Source: Ziziphus jujuba
Lineage: Eukaryota > Streptophyta > Magnoliopsida > Rosales > Rhamnaceae
Direction: 5' to 3'
Length of the DNA stretch: 64,000 bases
Assembly: GCF_031755915.1 (NCBI RefSeq)
Contig: NC_083387.1
Span: forward strand, 26,291,001 to 26,355,000
The first letter of the stretch is position 1; each line of letters opens with the position of its first letter. The notes under the pieces were generated by a model. That model worked only from the letters and a program-made list of their open reading frames with translations, did no database searches and had not been told where the DNA came from. A program made the position numbers and the translations under genes. This document shows, one piece after another, positions 33,041 through 46,270 of this stretch.

Positions 33041-33586
33041 AGGCCGAGCAGAATAAACACATACATATCCCTTGCTATACAGACAAAGGTGATTTTATAT
33101 TCACATCTAAAGAACAATATTATTCATACTCTTGCATCGAGTGCAATTTGAACTTGGATATTGAATATGCTTTGGCACCACCATAACATGCTATGAGGAT
33201 CACTAAACCTCTTTGTCATCTACAACCAATGGAACTTGTTGAAAAAGAAGATGGATTATCATTTTCTGATTGCTATGTATGTGAATCGCCATCTTGATTT
33301 GGTAGTCTAACATATTACTTTTATTGCAAAATATGTGAGTTTGTGGTTCGCAAATCGTGTACTAATTTCTCTAAACATAAGATGCACCCTTTTCATCCAA
33401 AACATCGTCTCACTTTATTTTTCATATGTGCAATTTTATTGTTCTTGCATGATTGGATGTTATAGATAGAATTTTCGAATGTAGCATGCGTGACATTAAT
33501 ATGTGTTTAAGATGCACATTTTCTGAGACTTTGCATGAGATGTTAAGGGGCATGATCATCTTCTTTGCTTTCTAAGTAAACGTTAC

Positions 33587-33982
33587 TGTGAGATCCCACA
33601 TCGGTTGGAAAGGAGAACAAAACACTCCATATAAGTGGGTGTGGATACTTTTCCCTTGCAAGGCCTTTTAAAACCTTGAGGGTTGGCTTGTAAGAGGATT
33701 TCCTAGGCCCAAAGAGGACAATATCGCATGCGGGTGGTCTGGGCTGTTATAGATGGTATCAGAGCTGGACCCGGATCGGTGTGCCAGTAAGAACGCTGGG
33801 TCCCAAAGGTGGAGGATTGTGAGATCCCACATCGGTTGGAAAGGGGAACGAAACACTCCATATAAATGGGTGTGGATACCTTTCCCTTGCGAGGCCTTTT
33901 AAAACCTTGAGGGTTGGGTTGTAAGAGGATTCCCCAGGCCCAAAGAGGACATTATCGCATGCAGGTGGTCTAGGCTGTTACA
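33587..33982 (+). mobile_element. Complete TRIM retrotransposon (396 bp)
   Basis: Two 165-bp LTRs (33587-33751 and 33818-33982) start TGTGAGATCCCACATCGG. They enclose 66 bases with a tRNA-Met primer site (TGGTATCAGAGCT, 33754-33766) and a purine tract (AGGTGGAGGA). Flanks are GTTAC (33582-33586) and ATTAC (33983-33987), a target duplication with one change. The unoccupied site is preserved in DC1 copy 1b near 14380 (AAACGTTACGCTC), so the insertion postdates the DC1 duplication. It carries no gene and must move with enzymes from another element. Confidence 0.93.
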
Positions 33983-35604
33983 ATTACGCTCTTTCTACTT
34001 GCAATGCTCATGATGCTTATAGTAAACAATATCTCTTAGAAGGCTTAAGTGAATTTAATTGGAGCAGAAATTACGTATTATGTTATGTTCCATGCAAATT
34101 CAATGTGCACTTGCTTTGTGGTCCATTGCCATCGGTTATAGAATACAAATGCCATATTCACCTTCTCACTTTCCTTGATTCAATGGCATCAAAGATGATT
34201 CAGGTGAATGCTTGTAACAACCTGTACCAAAATACACATGTTTTTACAGGTTTGACTAAGTTTGACCAAGTGAACAATATGTGGGTCCAAGTTGACTTTG
34301 TCAATGGTGAATATTTTTTTGGTTTGACTGAGGTATCATTGTGTAGATATCGTCGATATGAGTTCATGGACTGACGGCACACCAAATTCTAAGTTACGGA
34401 TGAAAAGTTATGGTTCTGTAAAGTTTCAAATATCAGTATTCAAACCAGTCCCAGATTTTTATCTGTTAGTGACCCAAGGCTCTATATAAATGCTAAGAAG
34501 TGTGCCTAATAGGAAACAAGTTCCAAAATACCATTTTGTCACCCAAACCTAAGAAACTTCTCTCCAGACCCACAGATCCGGTCTCATTTTACGCCTAATC
34601 GGGTCATCGCTGTTTTGCCCGATTCCGGCCACCGTCCTTATGCACATGCCAGATACCTTCCTTACCCATCTTGAGACAACCTCGTGGGCCAAATTTCTAG
34701 CCAAACTACCCACGGACGAACCAGGATCGACCATTTGAAGCTGGCGACGGCTGTTTGGCATTTTCCGCCAGTTTGGTTGTTTTTCGGCCTTTTTAGGCCA
34801 ACCCATAGACCTTTCCCACCATTTATGGACCCTCTGAACTCCTTTCCATGGTCTTTTTGCCGAGATTCCTCACCGTTTGAGAGATACATCAATGTGGACT
34901 TTGGTCGAGTATTGCGATGAGTTTTCCGACCACTCGAGGAATCTTTGGACCGAGGCACTCAAGTTGAGTCTGGAGGCGAGCTTGCAAAGGAGCAGGAGTG
35001 AGCATCTGCAGTATTGTGACTGGTTATATCATTTTTTAAATGTTTTGGGTATATAGTATAGTATATATGTGCTTCGAATATTTTACTAATATACCATTTG
35101 ATTGATATGTTTGGTTTATGCATATATAAATATTTGATTTTTCGTATATTTGTTATCATTTTATGTGATGTTTGACAATATTTTAAATGGTTTTTAATTC
35201 TAATAAGTTCATAAATGGACTTAGGCTTTTTTAAGTATCTTGAAAATTGAATTGAGATTTTAAATCATTTTGGAAATTATTTGGTTAAGAAAATAGATTG
35301 AAAATCATATGATTTTAAGCATGTTCAAATATTTTTTTATAATTTTATGTGCTTAAAATTGGTTTGTGGTGAATATATTTCACTGTGATTTTTCTGGTTT
35401 AACATGAATGGATGATTTGAAAATTTTGAAATATTTAAATAAGCGACTGAATTTGAATATTAAAGTATTATTTATGATAGAGTATTGTTGGAAAAGTATA
35501 TATGATCTTACAATATTGTTTTTAACGATATTGTATCGGTTATTTTTAATTGATGTACCATATAGTACCAGAGTTTTGATTCAGTATTATATTACAGCAT
35601 GCTA

Positions 35605-38600
35605 GGTTTGCCACGGTGCCGTGAGGTTGGTCTCACCCAACGGTTTATTAGTGCCATGGACTGTGAGGTTGAGTTTATCCGATGATTTATTATTATTACC
35701 ACGGCGCTGTGAGGTTTGTAACACCCCGTCCCGAACTACATCGGAAATTTCTAAAATTTGACCAAGATTGACCGGGTTTGACCGTCGTTGACTGAAAGGG
35801 GGTCAATGTTAACTTTTTGCTCCTAATGGAATTTCACATTGACCGAGGTACCGTTAAAAAGTACACGTCATCACGAGTCCATAGATTTGTAGCACGTTGA
35901 AAACGGAGCTATAGATTGAAAGTTATGAGCAAAACAAGTTGAGGTCCAAACTGTCCAAGAGGTGCCGGAGTTAACATTTTGTTCATGCAAAGTTGAGCTT
36001 TGACTCATACATGGTTGTGAAGTACTCATCGATACGAGTCCGTGGACTAGTGGTACACCTTATTTGGATATTTTCTTCAAAAGTTATGGACCTGTAAAGT
36101 TTTTCAAATACAGTATTATTTTAATATTATTTTTAAATATATGAACAGTATGCCACGTGTGACTTAATAAAGGATGCCATGTGTCACAATGAAGAGATGC
36201 CACATGTCAACCATATTAGATACTATATTATCTTAATATTATTTATTTATTTTATTATTTTATTATTTTATTATTTAAAAAAAAAATTTGTTTTTTCTCA
36301 TGTGGGGAAACACCCTCGAAAATTTCTTTCCTTTTCTTTTTCTTTTCTTTTCTTCTTCTTCTTCTTCTTCCTTCTCCCTTCCTTCTCCCTCTCGGCTTCA
36401 CCCCATTTCTTTTTTTTTCGATCATATGAAGCCACACACGCCTGATGGGGAGGAAGAGGGGGAGAATTCCGGCCAGAAGCCGGAAAATGGCGGCCAACCG
36501 TCGCCGGATGCAGCCGGATTGGGCTTCGTTGCCGACGAAGGCAAGGTTGTCTTCGTCAGCGATCGGGCCACCATCCGGCTAAATTGATACTCCTTTCCAC
36601 CTATTTTGGACCTCCTGAGCTCGATTTTGAGGTCCATTTAGCTCAATTCCCTATCGTTTGAGAGATACGATAAGTTGAAGTTCGGTCAAAACTTCCCGTC
36701 CATTCTGCCGGTCCCTGCCGATCAAATTGAGTTCAACGGAGATCGGTAACGTATTCCTCGTCCCCTTAGCTTTCCGTTGATACCTTATTTACGAATTTTG
36801 AACACCGTTTGTGTTAAACCCCCCTGGATATCGGATATTATTTATCCGAATAAAATATTAATTTATTTGAATTATGTAATATTGTTGTTCTAGGAGCACG
36901 TGTGAGCTGTAAAATTGATCCTATGGAGGATCTTGGTTGGATTGCATGCTCGAGGTGAGTGACCCACCTTCAAAATTGTTTTGGGATGTTAAAATATATA
37001 TATTTTGTGTTAATTAGTTATTTGAAAAATATGTTTGATGTGTCGAATATTTAGTAAATTTATATTTAGAATTTTGATGCCAAAATTGACTGGAATTGAA
37101 TATTTGTGCATTATAAAATATTTTGGTTTTTAGGATTATATGCATTTGGGATTTTGTTAATTATCATTAAATTTCATTGTTGGAGTATTTCATAATTAAA
37201 TATTTGAGAAATAGGTTTTATTTATTTGATATTAAGAGAATTTCTATATAGAATTATATTGCCAATTTATGATAATTTTTTTTTAATGTGTTTTGGTGCA
37301 AAAATATATTTTGGGACTTAAGATTCATGGTTTAAAGTTTGATTTAAATTATTGTTAAGTTTAATGTTGGCGTTATGATGGTGATTTATATGAATTTAAT
37401 TGCATTCGGATTTGAAGAAAAATATTTGTCTTAAAATTATTATGTTTCAAAAATATTTTTATGCATTTAAATATTATGGAATTGATTTATTTATGGTGAA
37501 ATTGATGGATTTTAAAGTGATGGATTTATGATGAGGACTAAAGAAAAAATGTGGGATGATGAATTTGAAAAATGGTATGATTCCCACGGTGAGTTTTGGA
37601 AAAATGGTTATTTTTAAAAATAATATGGTTATTTATTTTAGACGCACTCATACAGTACTGGTGTTCTATACTATGTATGTGGATGATTGTGCAAGTTATC
37701 ATGTCTCCCGTGAGTTGTCATTGGACCGAGAGCAGGTAAGCTTGATATTGACCATAAGCCGCCCCCCTCTATGGTCGGGATGACGGTTTAAGCAGCGGCG
37801 CTGTCGGGATGTTGAAGCGACTGTATGCAAGTTTCTCTCTTTAATCTCCCGCCGGACGATGCTCGGGATGCTGGCTATCGTAAGGCATCACTGGTACATA
37901 GTGTGGTGCGTCAAGTATTATTTTTCAGATATAAATTTCAAATCTTAAAGTTTTAAAGCAGCATTTAAATTAAATATAGTTAACTTGTTTTATCACCTAT
38001 TTACAATTAGTATTTTCTAAAATATATTTATTCATGTTTTTATCAATTATTTTAAATTGGTGTTTTAGAATTTTATTTTACCATGTTGATATTATTTATT
38101 TAAATTTTGAGATTTTAACATAAATTTTATTGTATTCTTTTATCTATTTTAAATTGAGGTTTAAAATCTATTAAAATGTTTCATTGATTTAAACAATAAA
38201 TTTTATAATTTATATACTGCGTTTATTTTTGTTTTATGCCAAATTTCTTTAATACAAGTTTATTTACGATTTTATTTATTTTACCTAGTAATGTTTATTC
38301 TAAATTTAATTATTGGATTTTTAAAATGTTTTCAATATATATATTGAGTTCTAAATTAATATTTGTATTTATGTGCATTCTAAATTATTGCATTCCATTT
38401 AATTTGATATTTCCTTGATTATTTTTTTAATGTAAATTTTATTGTGATTTTGCTTATTTTATTTATGACATTTTGTGTACAATTTAATAATTGTTATTAA
38501 AATTATTCTTGTTTCTTATTATACATTCTAGATCTTTAATTTAATGTATTTTATTTAGAATTTATTTAATTAATTATTCCTTGATTTTTGGGGTATAATT

Positions 38601-39440
38601 ATTGGGTTTTGTGAAAATATTTTAAAAGGGAAACTTTTCCAACTGAGTGAACTATAAGGGTTTTTGAGAGAAAACATTATTTCAAATATTTATTATAATT
38701 ATTTATTTAATTGTTTAGTATTGATTAATTAAGTTTCTTTTATTGTTATATTATTAATATTATAATTGTGTAATAGATTGGATCACTCACTGAGATGATT
38801 AGCATCTCATGTTTTTAAATTCGTTACCCTAGGCCCAGGTTGGGAGACGTTGATCGTCCGGGATGAGCTCGACTTCTCAGTTCATTGTCGAAAGTCCAAG
38901 AAGCATTTCCTTCATTTGTCCTCTCCATCTTGTATTGCTTCATCTGTCATTGTATTAATTTCATAATTATTTATATAATGCTCTGTATATTGATTGGACA
39001 CATATTTATTGAATCATATATTGATTCCCTGTCATTTACTTGGAGTGCTGCAAATCTGTGGAAATATATTGTAGTAAGGTGGGAGGAATAAGGGGATGTA
39101 TCTAGAAGTGTTTTTCGTGCAGGATAATTTTGTGGTAAGTTCAACCTTTAGAGGAGATTCTGCCGGATTTTCTATTTCTGGGATCAGGATTTGTTTAGGG
39201 TTCCGGTGAGTGATCTTGGACGGGTCTTAACTGGTTGGTCTCACCCAACAGTTTATTATTGCCACAGACTGTAAGGTTGGGTTTATTCGACGGTTTATTT
39301 TTATTACCACGGTGCCGTGAGGTTGGTTTTACCTAACGGTTTATTATTGCCACAGACCATGAGGTTAGGTATGTCCCGACAGTTATTTATTATTTCCACG
39401 ACACTTTTTGTATATTGAGGCTTGTGAGGTGGATGTATCC
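35605..39440 (+). repeat. Alternating A/B tandem repeat (about 45-50 bp each), split by the nested LTR
   Basis: Type A reads CCACGGTGCCGTGAGGTTGG followed by TCTCACCCAACGGTTTATT. Type B reads GCCACAGACTGTGAGGTTGG followed by a (T/G)TTTATCCGACGGTTTATT-like tail. Reading through the insertion the order is A-B-A-B-A-B with growing decay. Copies lie at about 35607-35716 and 39232-39420. The nested LTR landed inside the third unit. Confidence 0.7.
35717..39231 (+). mobile_element. Nested solo long LTR (about 3.5 kb)
   Basis: It starts TGTAACACCCCGTCCCG with TTGACC motifs. It has the GC-rich block at about 37757-37912, the hairpin at 38791-38809 and an end in CGGGTCTTAAC. Flanks are AGGTT (35712-35716) and TGGTT (39232-39236), with one mismatch and probably a lost terminal A. 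A poly-pyrimidine leader (36310-36400) precedes a purine-rich stretch. No coding function. Confidence 0.85.
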
Positions 39441-41427
39441 CACAGTTTACAGATTAGTACATCGTATGATATATTATATATGTTTGAATATATTATTGAT
39501 TTGCAAACATTGTGGTTATTTCTGCATTTTCATATTTATCTTGTGGAACTGTATTTATAAGATTTTATGCTCATAATTTACATCATGTTTATGGGATTTT
39601 GAAATATTGTATTGATCGTTCATTTTATAACTTTGGGCATTGAATTTTTATGAGATTAAGTTGGGATACAAATTTGGGTTTTGTGAAATGATTTTTAAAC
39701 GGGGAACTTTTTAAAAGAGCGGAACGAAAAGTATTGAGAGTAAGATTTTTACAGAAATAAATTATTATTTTTATACTATACTATGCCATTCACTGAGATT
39801 CCTTTATCTCATGTTTTATTGTTTTAAATTTGTTCTCCTATGTCCAGGCAGTTAGTACCAGTCTACCTCGCGCACCGCAAGTTATTTCGTTCTTCCCATG
39901 ACAGCAGTAGTACTTATTTTTTCTTTATTTTATCCTTATCTTTCTACACTCATTTATTATTTACTTATACTTCTAGACCTTACAGCTACTCTTAGAATGC
40001 TCTGATCTATGTTTTGGACTCAGTAGAAATCCTACTATATACATGTGTAGTTATGGCCTGTAGTACAATAGACCGGTTGTGGACTTTCATGCTGTTGTGG
40101 TTTATCTTTATATAATGAGGTATTATTGTTAATGCTTGAGTTTGGTTGTCCATGTTTTAATATGAGGTTCCATTGTATATTCTCTAGAGATTATCCGGTG
40201 GGGCTCCACTAGGTGGAATCTCCTGGGAGATCCTAGGAGGATTCCGAGGGCGAGTCCTGTCAATGCTACTGTGATTCTTATGAAATGGAAAGAGGTCCAC
40301 GACTTTGCCTTTATTATTGTGAAGGGTGAAAGTATATTGCTCGACTTTGCCTTTATTATTGTGAAGGGTGAAAGTATATTGCTCATGTCCAATGTGTGAT
40401 TTCCGAGGTATAATTTTGTTCATTGTGATAACCCATTGGAAGGTATCACCCAAATTTTTGTAATATTTTTAAACAAATTGGCAAATATGTATAGGGAAAT
40501 CCTATATTTTACTAATTTTTGTTTTTCTTTGTAAAATCGTAGATATTACTAGTCACTGAAAATCTTCTTAAAGAACCAATATTGTGAGTAAAGAGATGAG
40601 ACCATGGAAACCAAATAAATTGGAGAAAGCATCCAAGAGCTTTCCCCTTGTACATATAAAGACTTTGAAGAGAGCTTGCTCACAAGATTAACAGGTTCAA
40701 TTATCCTATGATTAGTTGCAGGAGATTAATGTACATCTAGTTGTCATACTTCTTTCACAGCCATTAACGAAACCCTAACTCCTTGAAAGAACTTGTTCTC
40801 ACTCGCATGTAAGCATTCATGGAGTTCTCCAACAAAAGCTTTTAGACCGTTTCAAGCAGTTCTTATTACTTACAAAAAGCAACCCCAATTGGGAATCGAA
40901 TTCTGGCGGTTGCCAAATTATGTATACCGACATGTGTTAGTAAGTTTGTTTTCCTACAACAGGTTCGCTTAGTTTTTCTTGTGATGTGTCTTCAACTATC
41001 TGGATGTTTTAGCTCTTATAGGGGCCACACACTTCTAATGTGGATTTAATTGTGTGATGAATTGGCAACCGTTGACCTGATATAGAAAGTTAGTCAATGC
41101 TTTATATTGAGTTTGACCTGACTGGCAGTTGAGTAAGCTGCATCGACTGTATGTAATTGCATCATAGATGCTCAAATTACATTAATTTTTTATTTAAGTA
41201 ATTCTGCATTCACCAAATTTGGTAACAGAAATTTTGATAAATAATAAATTAATATTACATAATTGGTTTTTTCTTGAACACCAATAATTTATCAATCGTT
41301 TATATATTAAGTACATTATTATTTATCAAAATTTTAGTTAATAAATTTGGTATGTGCAGCATTATTCTTTTTAATAAGATAAATATATAATGAAAAAGGA
41401 TTTCTAATTCAATAATTCATGTTTTCT

Positions 41428-44400
41428 TGTCAAGACCCATCTAAAATCCCTCACCAGAACCCTAGACAAGCCCTGATCCCAGGAAAACCCTACTGGACCT
41501 TCCAATGAAAAATATGACAGAACCTTCCCTAAGGGTTGGACTTACCACAAATTCCCTGCACTGAAAACACACTTCTATATATACGCCTTATTCCTTCATC
41601 TTACTACAATTTAATTCCACAATAATCAACACTTCCATAAATTAAACGGGAAACTAATGCAATATTTAATAAAATATATCCAATACAGTATACAGAGCAT
41701 CATAGGGTACAATTAAGTATGGAAGTTATACAACAAGGGATGGAAAGAAATATTACAATAGAAATAAATGAAAAGAAAGAGAACTCCTCGAAATACGACA
41801 GCAACAAAGATCAATGTGACAGCCCAGACCACCTGCTTGCGATATTGTCCTCTTTGGGCCTGGAAAATTCTCTTACAACCCAGCCCTTAAGGTTTTCAAA
41901 GGCCTTGCAATGGTTAGGGGGAATCCTCTTCCAACCCCTACCTACCAGTCCCACTGGCACGGTTTCCAAGCCCAATCACGATATTTTTCGCGTTGGGCCC
42001 AGCCCGCACAGTTTTACGTTCCCTCATGGGAAGGCCTCGCAAGGGAAAGGTATCCACACCCACTTATATAAAGTGTTTCGTTCCCCTTTCCAACTGATGT
42101 GGGACTTCACAATCCTCCCCCCTTGGGACCCAGCGTCCTCGTTGGCACACCGATCCGGGTCCGGCTCTGATACCATCTGTGACAGCCCAGACCACCCACA
42201 TGTAGATATTGTTCGCTTTTGATCTAGGGAATCCTCTTACAACTCAGTCCTCACGGGTTTAAAATGAGTCTCCAAGGGAAAGGTATCCACACGCTTACAT
42301 GCGGAGGGACTGGACTGTTATAACCAGTACTCGGATCGATGTGCCAGCGAGGACGTTGGGCCCCGAGGAGGGTGGATTATGAGATCCCACATCGGTTGGA
42401 AAGGAGAACGAAGTATGCCTTATAAGAGAGTGTGGATATCTTTCCCATGAGAGGCCTTCCTGACAGGGAACAGCCTTCGGGCTTTCTCTAACCATACACA
42501 TAAGGTTAAGGCTACCCACCCTTTGTGGTGGATCTCTAACCACTGAGACGCGTTCCCATGAGGGAAAGTAAAACCTTGAGGGGTAGGATTGGGCTCACCA
42601 CATAGCTTCCAAAGCCGACAATATTTCAGTTCGGCCTAGGAGGCCTGGGCCAGTGGGATTGGCAGGTGAAGGGATGGGACCCCTAACCATTACGACGTGT
42701 GTTGACAAAACCTTAAGGGCTGTCACATTAAGCTCACTCCGGACGAACGTCTACCAATCTTTGTACCTAGGGGATTGGATTTAAAAAATATAAGATACTA
42801 ATCATCTTAGTGAGTGACCCTAACTACGACATAATCATAATAATAATAATAATAATATAACAATAAAATGAACTTGATTAATTAATAATAAATAATCAAA
42901 TAAATAATAAGTAGTTGAAATATTGCTTTCTCTTAAACCCTCACAGTCCACTCAGTTGGAAAAGTTTTCCTTTTAAAACATTTTCACAAAACCCAATAAT
43001 TGTACCCCAAAAATTAAGGAATAATTAATTAAATAAATTATAAATAAAATACATTAAATTAAAGATTTAGAATGTATAATAAGAAACAAGAATAATTTTA
43101 ATAACAATTATTAAATTGTACACAAAGTGTCATAAATAAAATAAGAAAAATCATAATAAATTTACACTAAAAATAATCAAGGAAATATTAAATTAAATGG
43201 AATGCAATAATTTAGAATGCATATAAAATACAAATATTAATTTAGAACTCAATATATACATTGAAAACATTTTATAAAAAAAAATCCAATTATTAAATTT
43301 AGAATAAGATATTATTAGATAAAATAAATAAAATCATAAGTAAACTTGGATTGAAGGACTTTAGCATAAAACAAAAATAAACTCAAAATATAAATTATAA
43401 AATTTATTAATTAAATCCATGAAATAATCAAAGAAAACTTTTAATTAATTTTAAACTTCAACTTGAAATAGATAAAAGAATACAATAAAATTCTTGTTAA
43501 AATCTCAAAATTTAAATAAATAATATCAACATGGTAAGATAAAATTCTAAAACACCAATTTGAAATAATTGATAAAAACATGAATAAATACATTTTAGAG
43601 AATATTAGTTTTGAAATAAACAATAAAACAAAATTAAATACTTTTAATTTTAAAGCGTTTTGGTTTGAAATTCGTATTGAGAAAATAACTTGAGGTACCA
43701 CACTATATACCAGTGATGCCTTATGATACCCAGCGTTCCGAGCACCATCTAGCGGGGGGTTAAAGAGAGAAACTTGCATATGGTCGCTTCGGCGTCCTGA
43801 CAGCGCCATTGCTTAAACCGTCATCTCGGCCATGGAGGGGAGCGGCTTATGGCCAATATCAAACTTGCCTGCCCTCAATCCGATGGCAACTCACAGGAGA
43901 TATTATAACTTGCGCGCTAATCATATCCACATATATAGTACAGAACACCACTACTGTATGAGTGCGTTTAAAATCAATTACTAAATTTATTAAAATACCA
44001 AATTTTTCCAAAATTCACCATGGGAATTATACCATTTTTAAAATTCACAATCCCATAATTTTTCTTTAATATCTCCAGCATAAAACCATCAATAATAATA
44101 TACAAATAACTTTTCCCAATTCATAAAATAAATCCAATAATATTTCAAGGGCATAATTATATAATTTGAAAGCACCAAACTTAAACCAATATTTTTCTTG
44201 AAATATTTAAAATCCAATCATGCTCAAAAATAATATTAAAATCCAAATACAATTAATTAAATGAAAACATCTTGCTCATGCGTAATAAATTCAATTAAAT
44301 CACAATAATAATAATCAAGAATTCTTAATAAACCAAACTTTCATTTAGCATCAATAAGCGTGTATATATATATATATATAAAAGGAATCACCAAAATTGA

Positions 44401-45825
44401 GAATACAATTTACCACAGTTATAAATAAATTCCACCACATGAGCATATTTTCTAAATATTAAATTAACACAAAACAAATATAATTAATCACCCCAAAATA
44501 ATTTTAAAGGTGGGTCACTCACTTCAAGCACGTGTATCAATCAAGATCCTCTACAGGATCAACTCCTCTACCCACATGTGCACCTAAAATATCCATAATA
44601 CACAAAACCAATTATTTTAATATTTTAATCGGGTAACTCCCAAATGGGTACCCGGGGAGCGAACACAAACGACAACCAAAATTTACAAGTGATATACCGA
44701 ATCGAAGCTTGTGAAACGAGGATTACGAATCTGGTCTCACTTTCCGGAGATCGGATCTGAGGTGGCCGAAATCTCGTTGGAAAGGTGTCAGGTTTTAGAC
44801 CCTCGATTCTCACAATCTGTTAAGTGGGAAAGTGGACACCGGATTTGGGTTCAGGGAGTCAGAATTAGTGGGAAAGGATGGGTGGTGCAACTGGAAACCC
44901 GTCAGAAAGTCGATTTCCCAATGAGCCGCCGTGGTCACGGGAACCTATCATCGCCGGTGGCACGTCCGGTGGCCACTGGTCGTGATTTTTGAAGGAAATG
45001 CATATCAGAGGATGGGCGAATGGATGGGACCGACAGTGAGGCAAAAGGAGGCTGGATCGGGGAGAAATCTAAGTGGGAAATTTTCGACGCCACCGTCGGA
45101 AAAACCTCAGATCCGAGCACGTCGGTGGTCCGGTGGTGGTGAGATTTGGCTAGCCGGTCGATTTTCACGTGGACTTCAAGGTGGGATGGCAAGTGTACAG
45201 AAAGAGTGGCCGGAAAATGGAAAATCGATGGTGGCCAGTGGTGTCTCTCCTCTCTCTCTCTCTCCTCCCCTCTTTGTCTCTCTTTCTCTCTCTCTTCGGT
45301 CTCACGACTCACGCATGGGTTTGAGCCAATAAGAGGCCATCCCATGGGTGCCATTGTGCACTCACGAGAAAGGCTGAGGGCTTGACACGTGGCACAAATT
45401 TTTCACAATAACACCATTTAATTAAAAAAAATATAAAATAGTACTGTATCTAAAAAACTTTGCGAGTCCATAACTTTTTAATTGGGTGTCCAAATTAGGC
45501 ATGCCTCTAGTCTATAGACTCATATTGACGAGTACTTTACAACTATACAAGAGTCAAATCAAAATTCCACATAAGTAAAAAGTCAAATTTGGCACCCTTG
45601 GACAGATTGGACTGCAAAATTGCCTTGCACATAACTTTCAAATGATAGCTTCGATTTCGACGTGCTACTAGTCTACGAACTCGAGACGATACGTACTTTG
45701 AAATGATGCCTCGATCAACACAAAATTCCATCCAGAACAAAAAGTCAAATTTTGACCCTCTTGGTCAATGGTCAACCTCGGTCAATGTGCAAAAATTCCA
45801 ACATACTTTGGAAGGGGGTGTTACA
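41428..45825 (-). mobile_element. Solo long LTR (minus strand) with a nested TRIM cluster
   Basis: In plus-strand reading it starts TGTCAAGACCCATC and ends GGGGTGTTACA, the reversed ends of the family. Flanks are TTTCT and TTTTT (41423-41427, 45826-45830), four of five bases equal. The GC-rich block lies at about 43686-43860 and the hairpin at 42791-42809. A TRIM cluster (41815-42726) is nested inside. It interrupts the 3' flank of the broken RLP. A CT microsatellite lies near 45245-45300. Confidence 0.85.
41815..42726. mobile_element. Head-to-head TRIM pair
   Basis: The left half is a minus-strand TRIM: LTR from TGTGACAGCCC at 41815, complement of the primer site (GGCTCTGATACCA, 42163-42175), second LTR from 42178. 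Near 42300 the orientation flips. A plus-strand interior (GATCGATGTGCCAGCGAGGA onward) leads into a plus-strand LTR (TATGAGATCCCACATCGG, 42377 to about 42726). Flanks ATCAA (41810-41814) and ATTAA/TTAAG on the right are similar but not identical. A short unrelated insert (about 42470-42540) sits in the last LTR. Confidence 0.75.
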
Positions 45826-46270
45826 TTTTTTTTTTTTTGGACTGTTTTAGAGAACAAAAAAAACTTTTATATATGAAAGTAAGTTGTAAAAATTTATTCA
45901 CATTACCCATAAAAGTTAGTCATGTTAGCAATGGGAGTTGTTCTCTTTTCTTATAAGCCAAGATTCAATTTTAGTGGAGAGCACCTAATTCCCAAGAAAA
46001 TAAAAAAATTTGTTTGACATACTTGTACTTTTTAATGAAATAGTGCATCTATATTGACTAATATGTAATAATACAAATAATTAACTACTATGAAACTTTA
46101 TTAATCACTTGAACAACCTGATACATCCACCAAGACAAGCTATTTTATGACAAAAATAAAACAAAAAAAAAGAAAAAAAAAAGAAAAGAAAAGAAGCATA
46201 CATTATCCCCAATCCAAAGTGGTACAATTTAAATTTAGCAACATCTTGCCGACGCCAAGCTCTTTGTCCT

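Larger units (their letters stand above)
34213..40262 (+). mobile_element. Solo LTR of a related family, containing another solo LTR
   Basis: It starts TGTAACAACCTGTACC and ends GAGTCCTGTCA. Identical target copies ATGCT flank it (34208-34212, 40263-40267). Without the nested LTR at 35717-39231 it is about 2.5 kb. Its sequence differs from the TGTAACACCCCG family, but it has the same general plan: TTGAC-rich start, leader, and a hairpin TGAGAT-TCCTTT-ATCTCA at 39794-39811. It also contains an array of alternating short repeats. It lies inside DC1 copy 2b. Confidence 0.9.
32640..40560 (+). pseudogene. DC1 domain gene remnant, copy 2b, split by a TRIM and nested LTRs
   Basis: Sister of copy 1b. 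Exon pieces lie at 32640-33586, 33988-34212 and 40263-40400. A complete TRIM (33587-33982) and a solo LTR (34213-40262) interrupt it. DC1 blocks are visible: C-I-E-C-N-L-N-L-D-I-E-Y-A-L-A (about 33130-33180), H-L-L-C-G-P-L-P-S-V-I-E-Y-K-C-H-I-H (34105-34160). A 76-bp tandem duplication (32889-33040) breaks the frame. A 42-bp tandem duplication (40301-40384) repeats the C-terminal C/H block. In both halves TGA stands where copy 1b has the Cys codon TGC (40327, 40369). After the intron start (about 40407) the terminal exon is gone: the sequence fuses near 40560 to the RLP 3' flank of unit B. Confidence 0.8.

Noticed and set aside
36179..36600. Overlapping frames rich in Phe/Ser and Lys/Arg around 36.2-36.6 kb
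   Set aside because: They come from poly-pyrimidine and purine tracts in the leader of the nested LTR and have no domain character.
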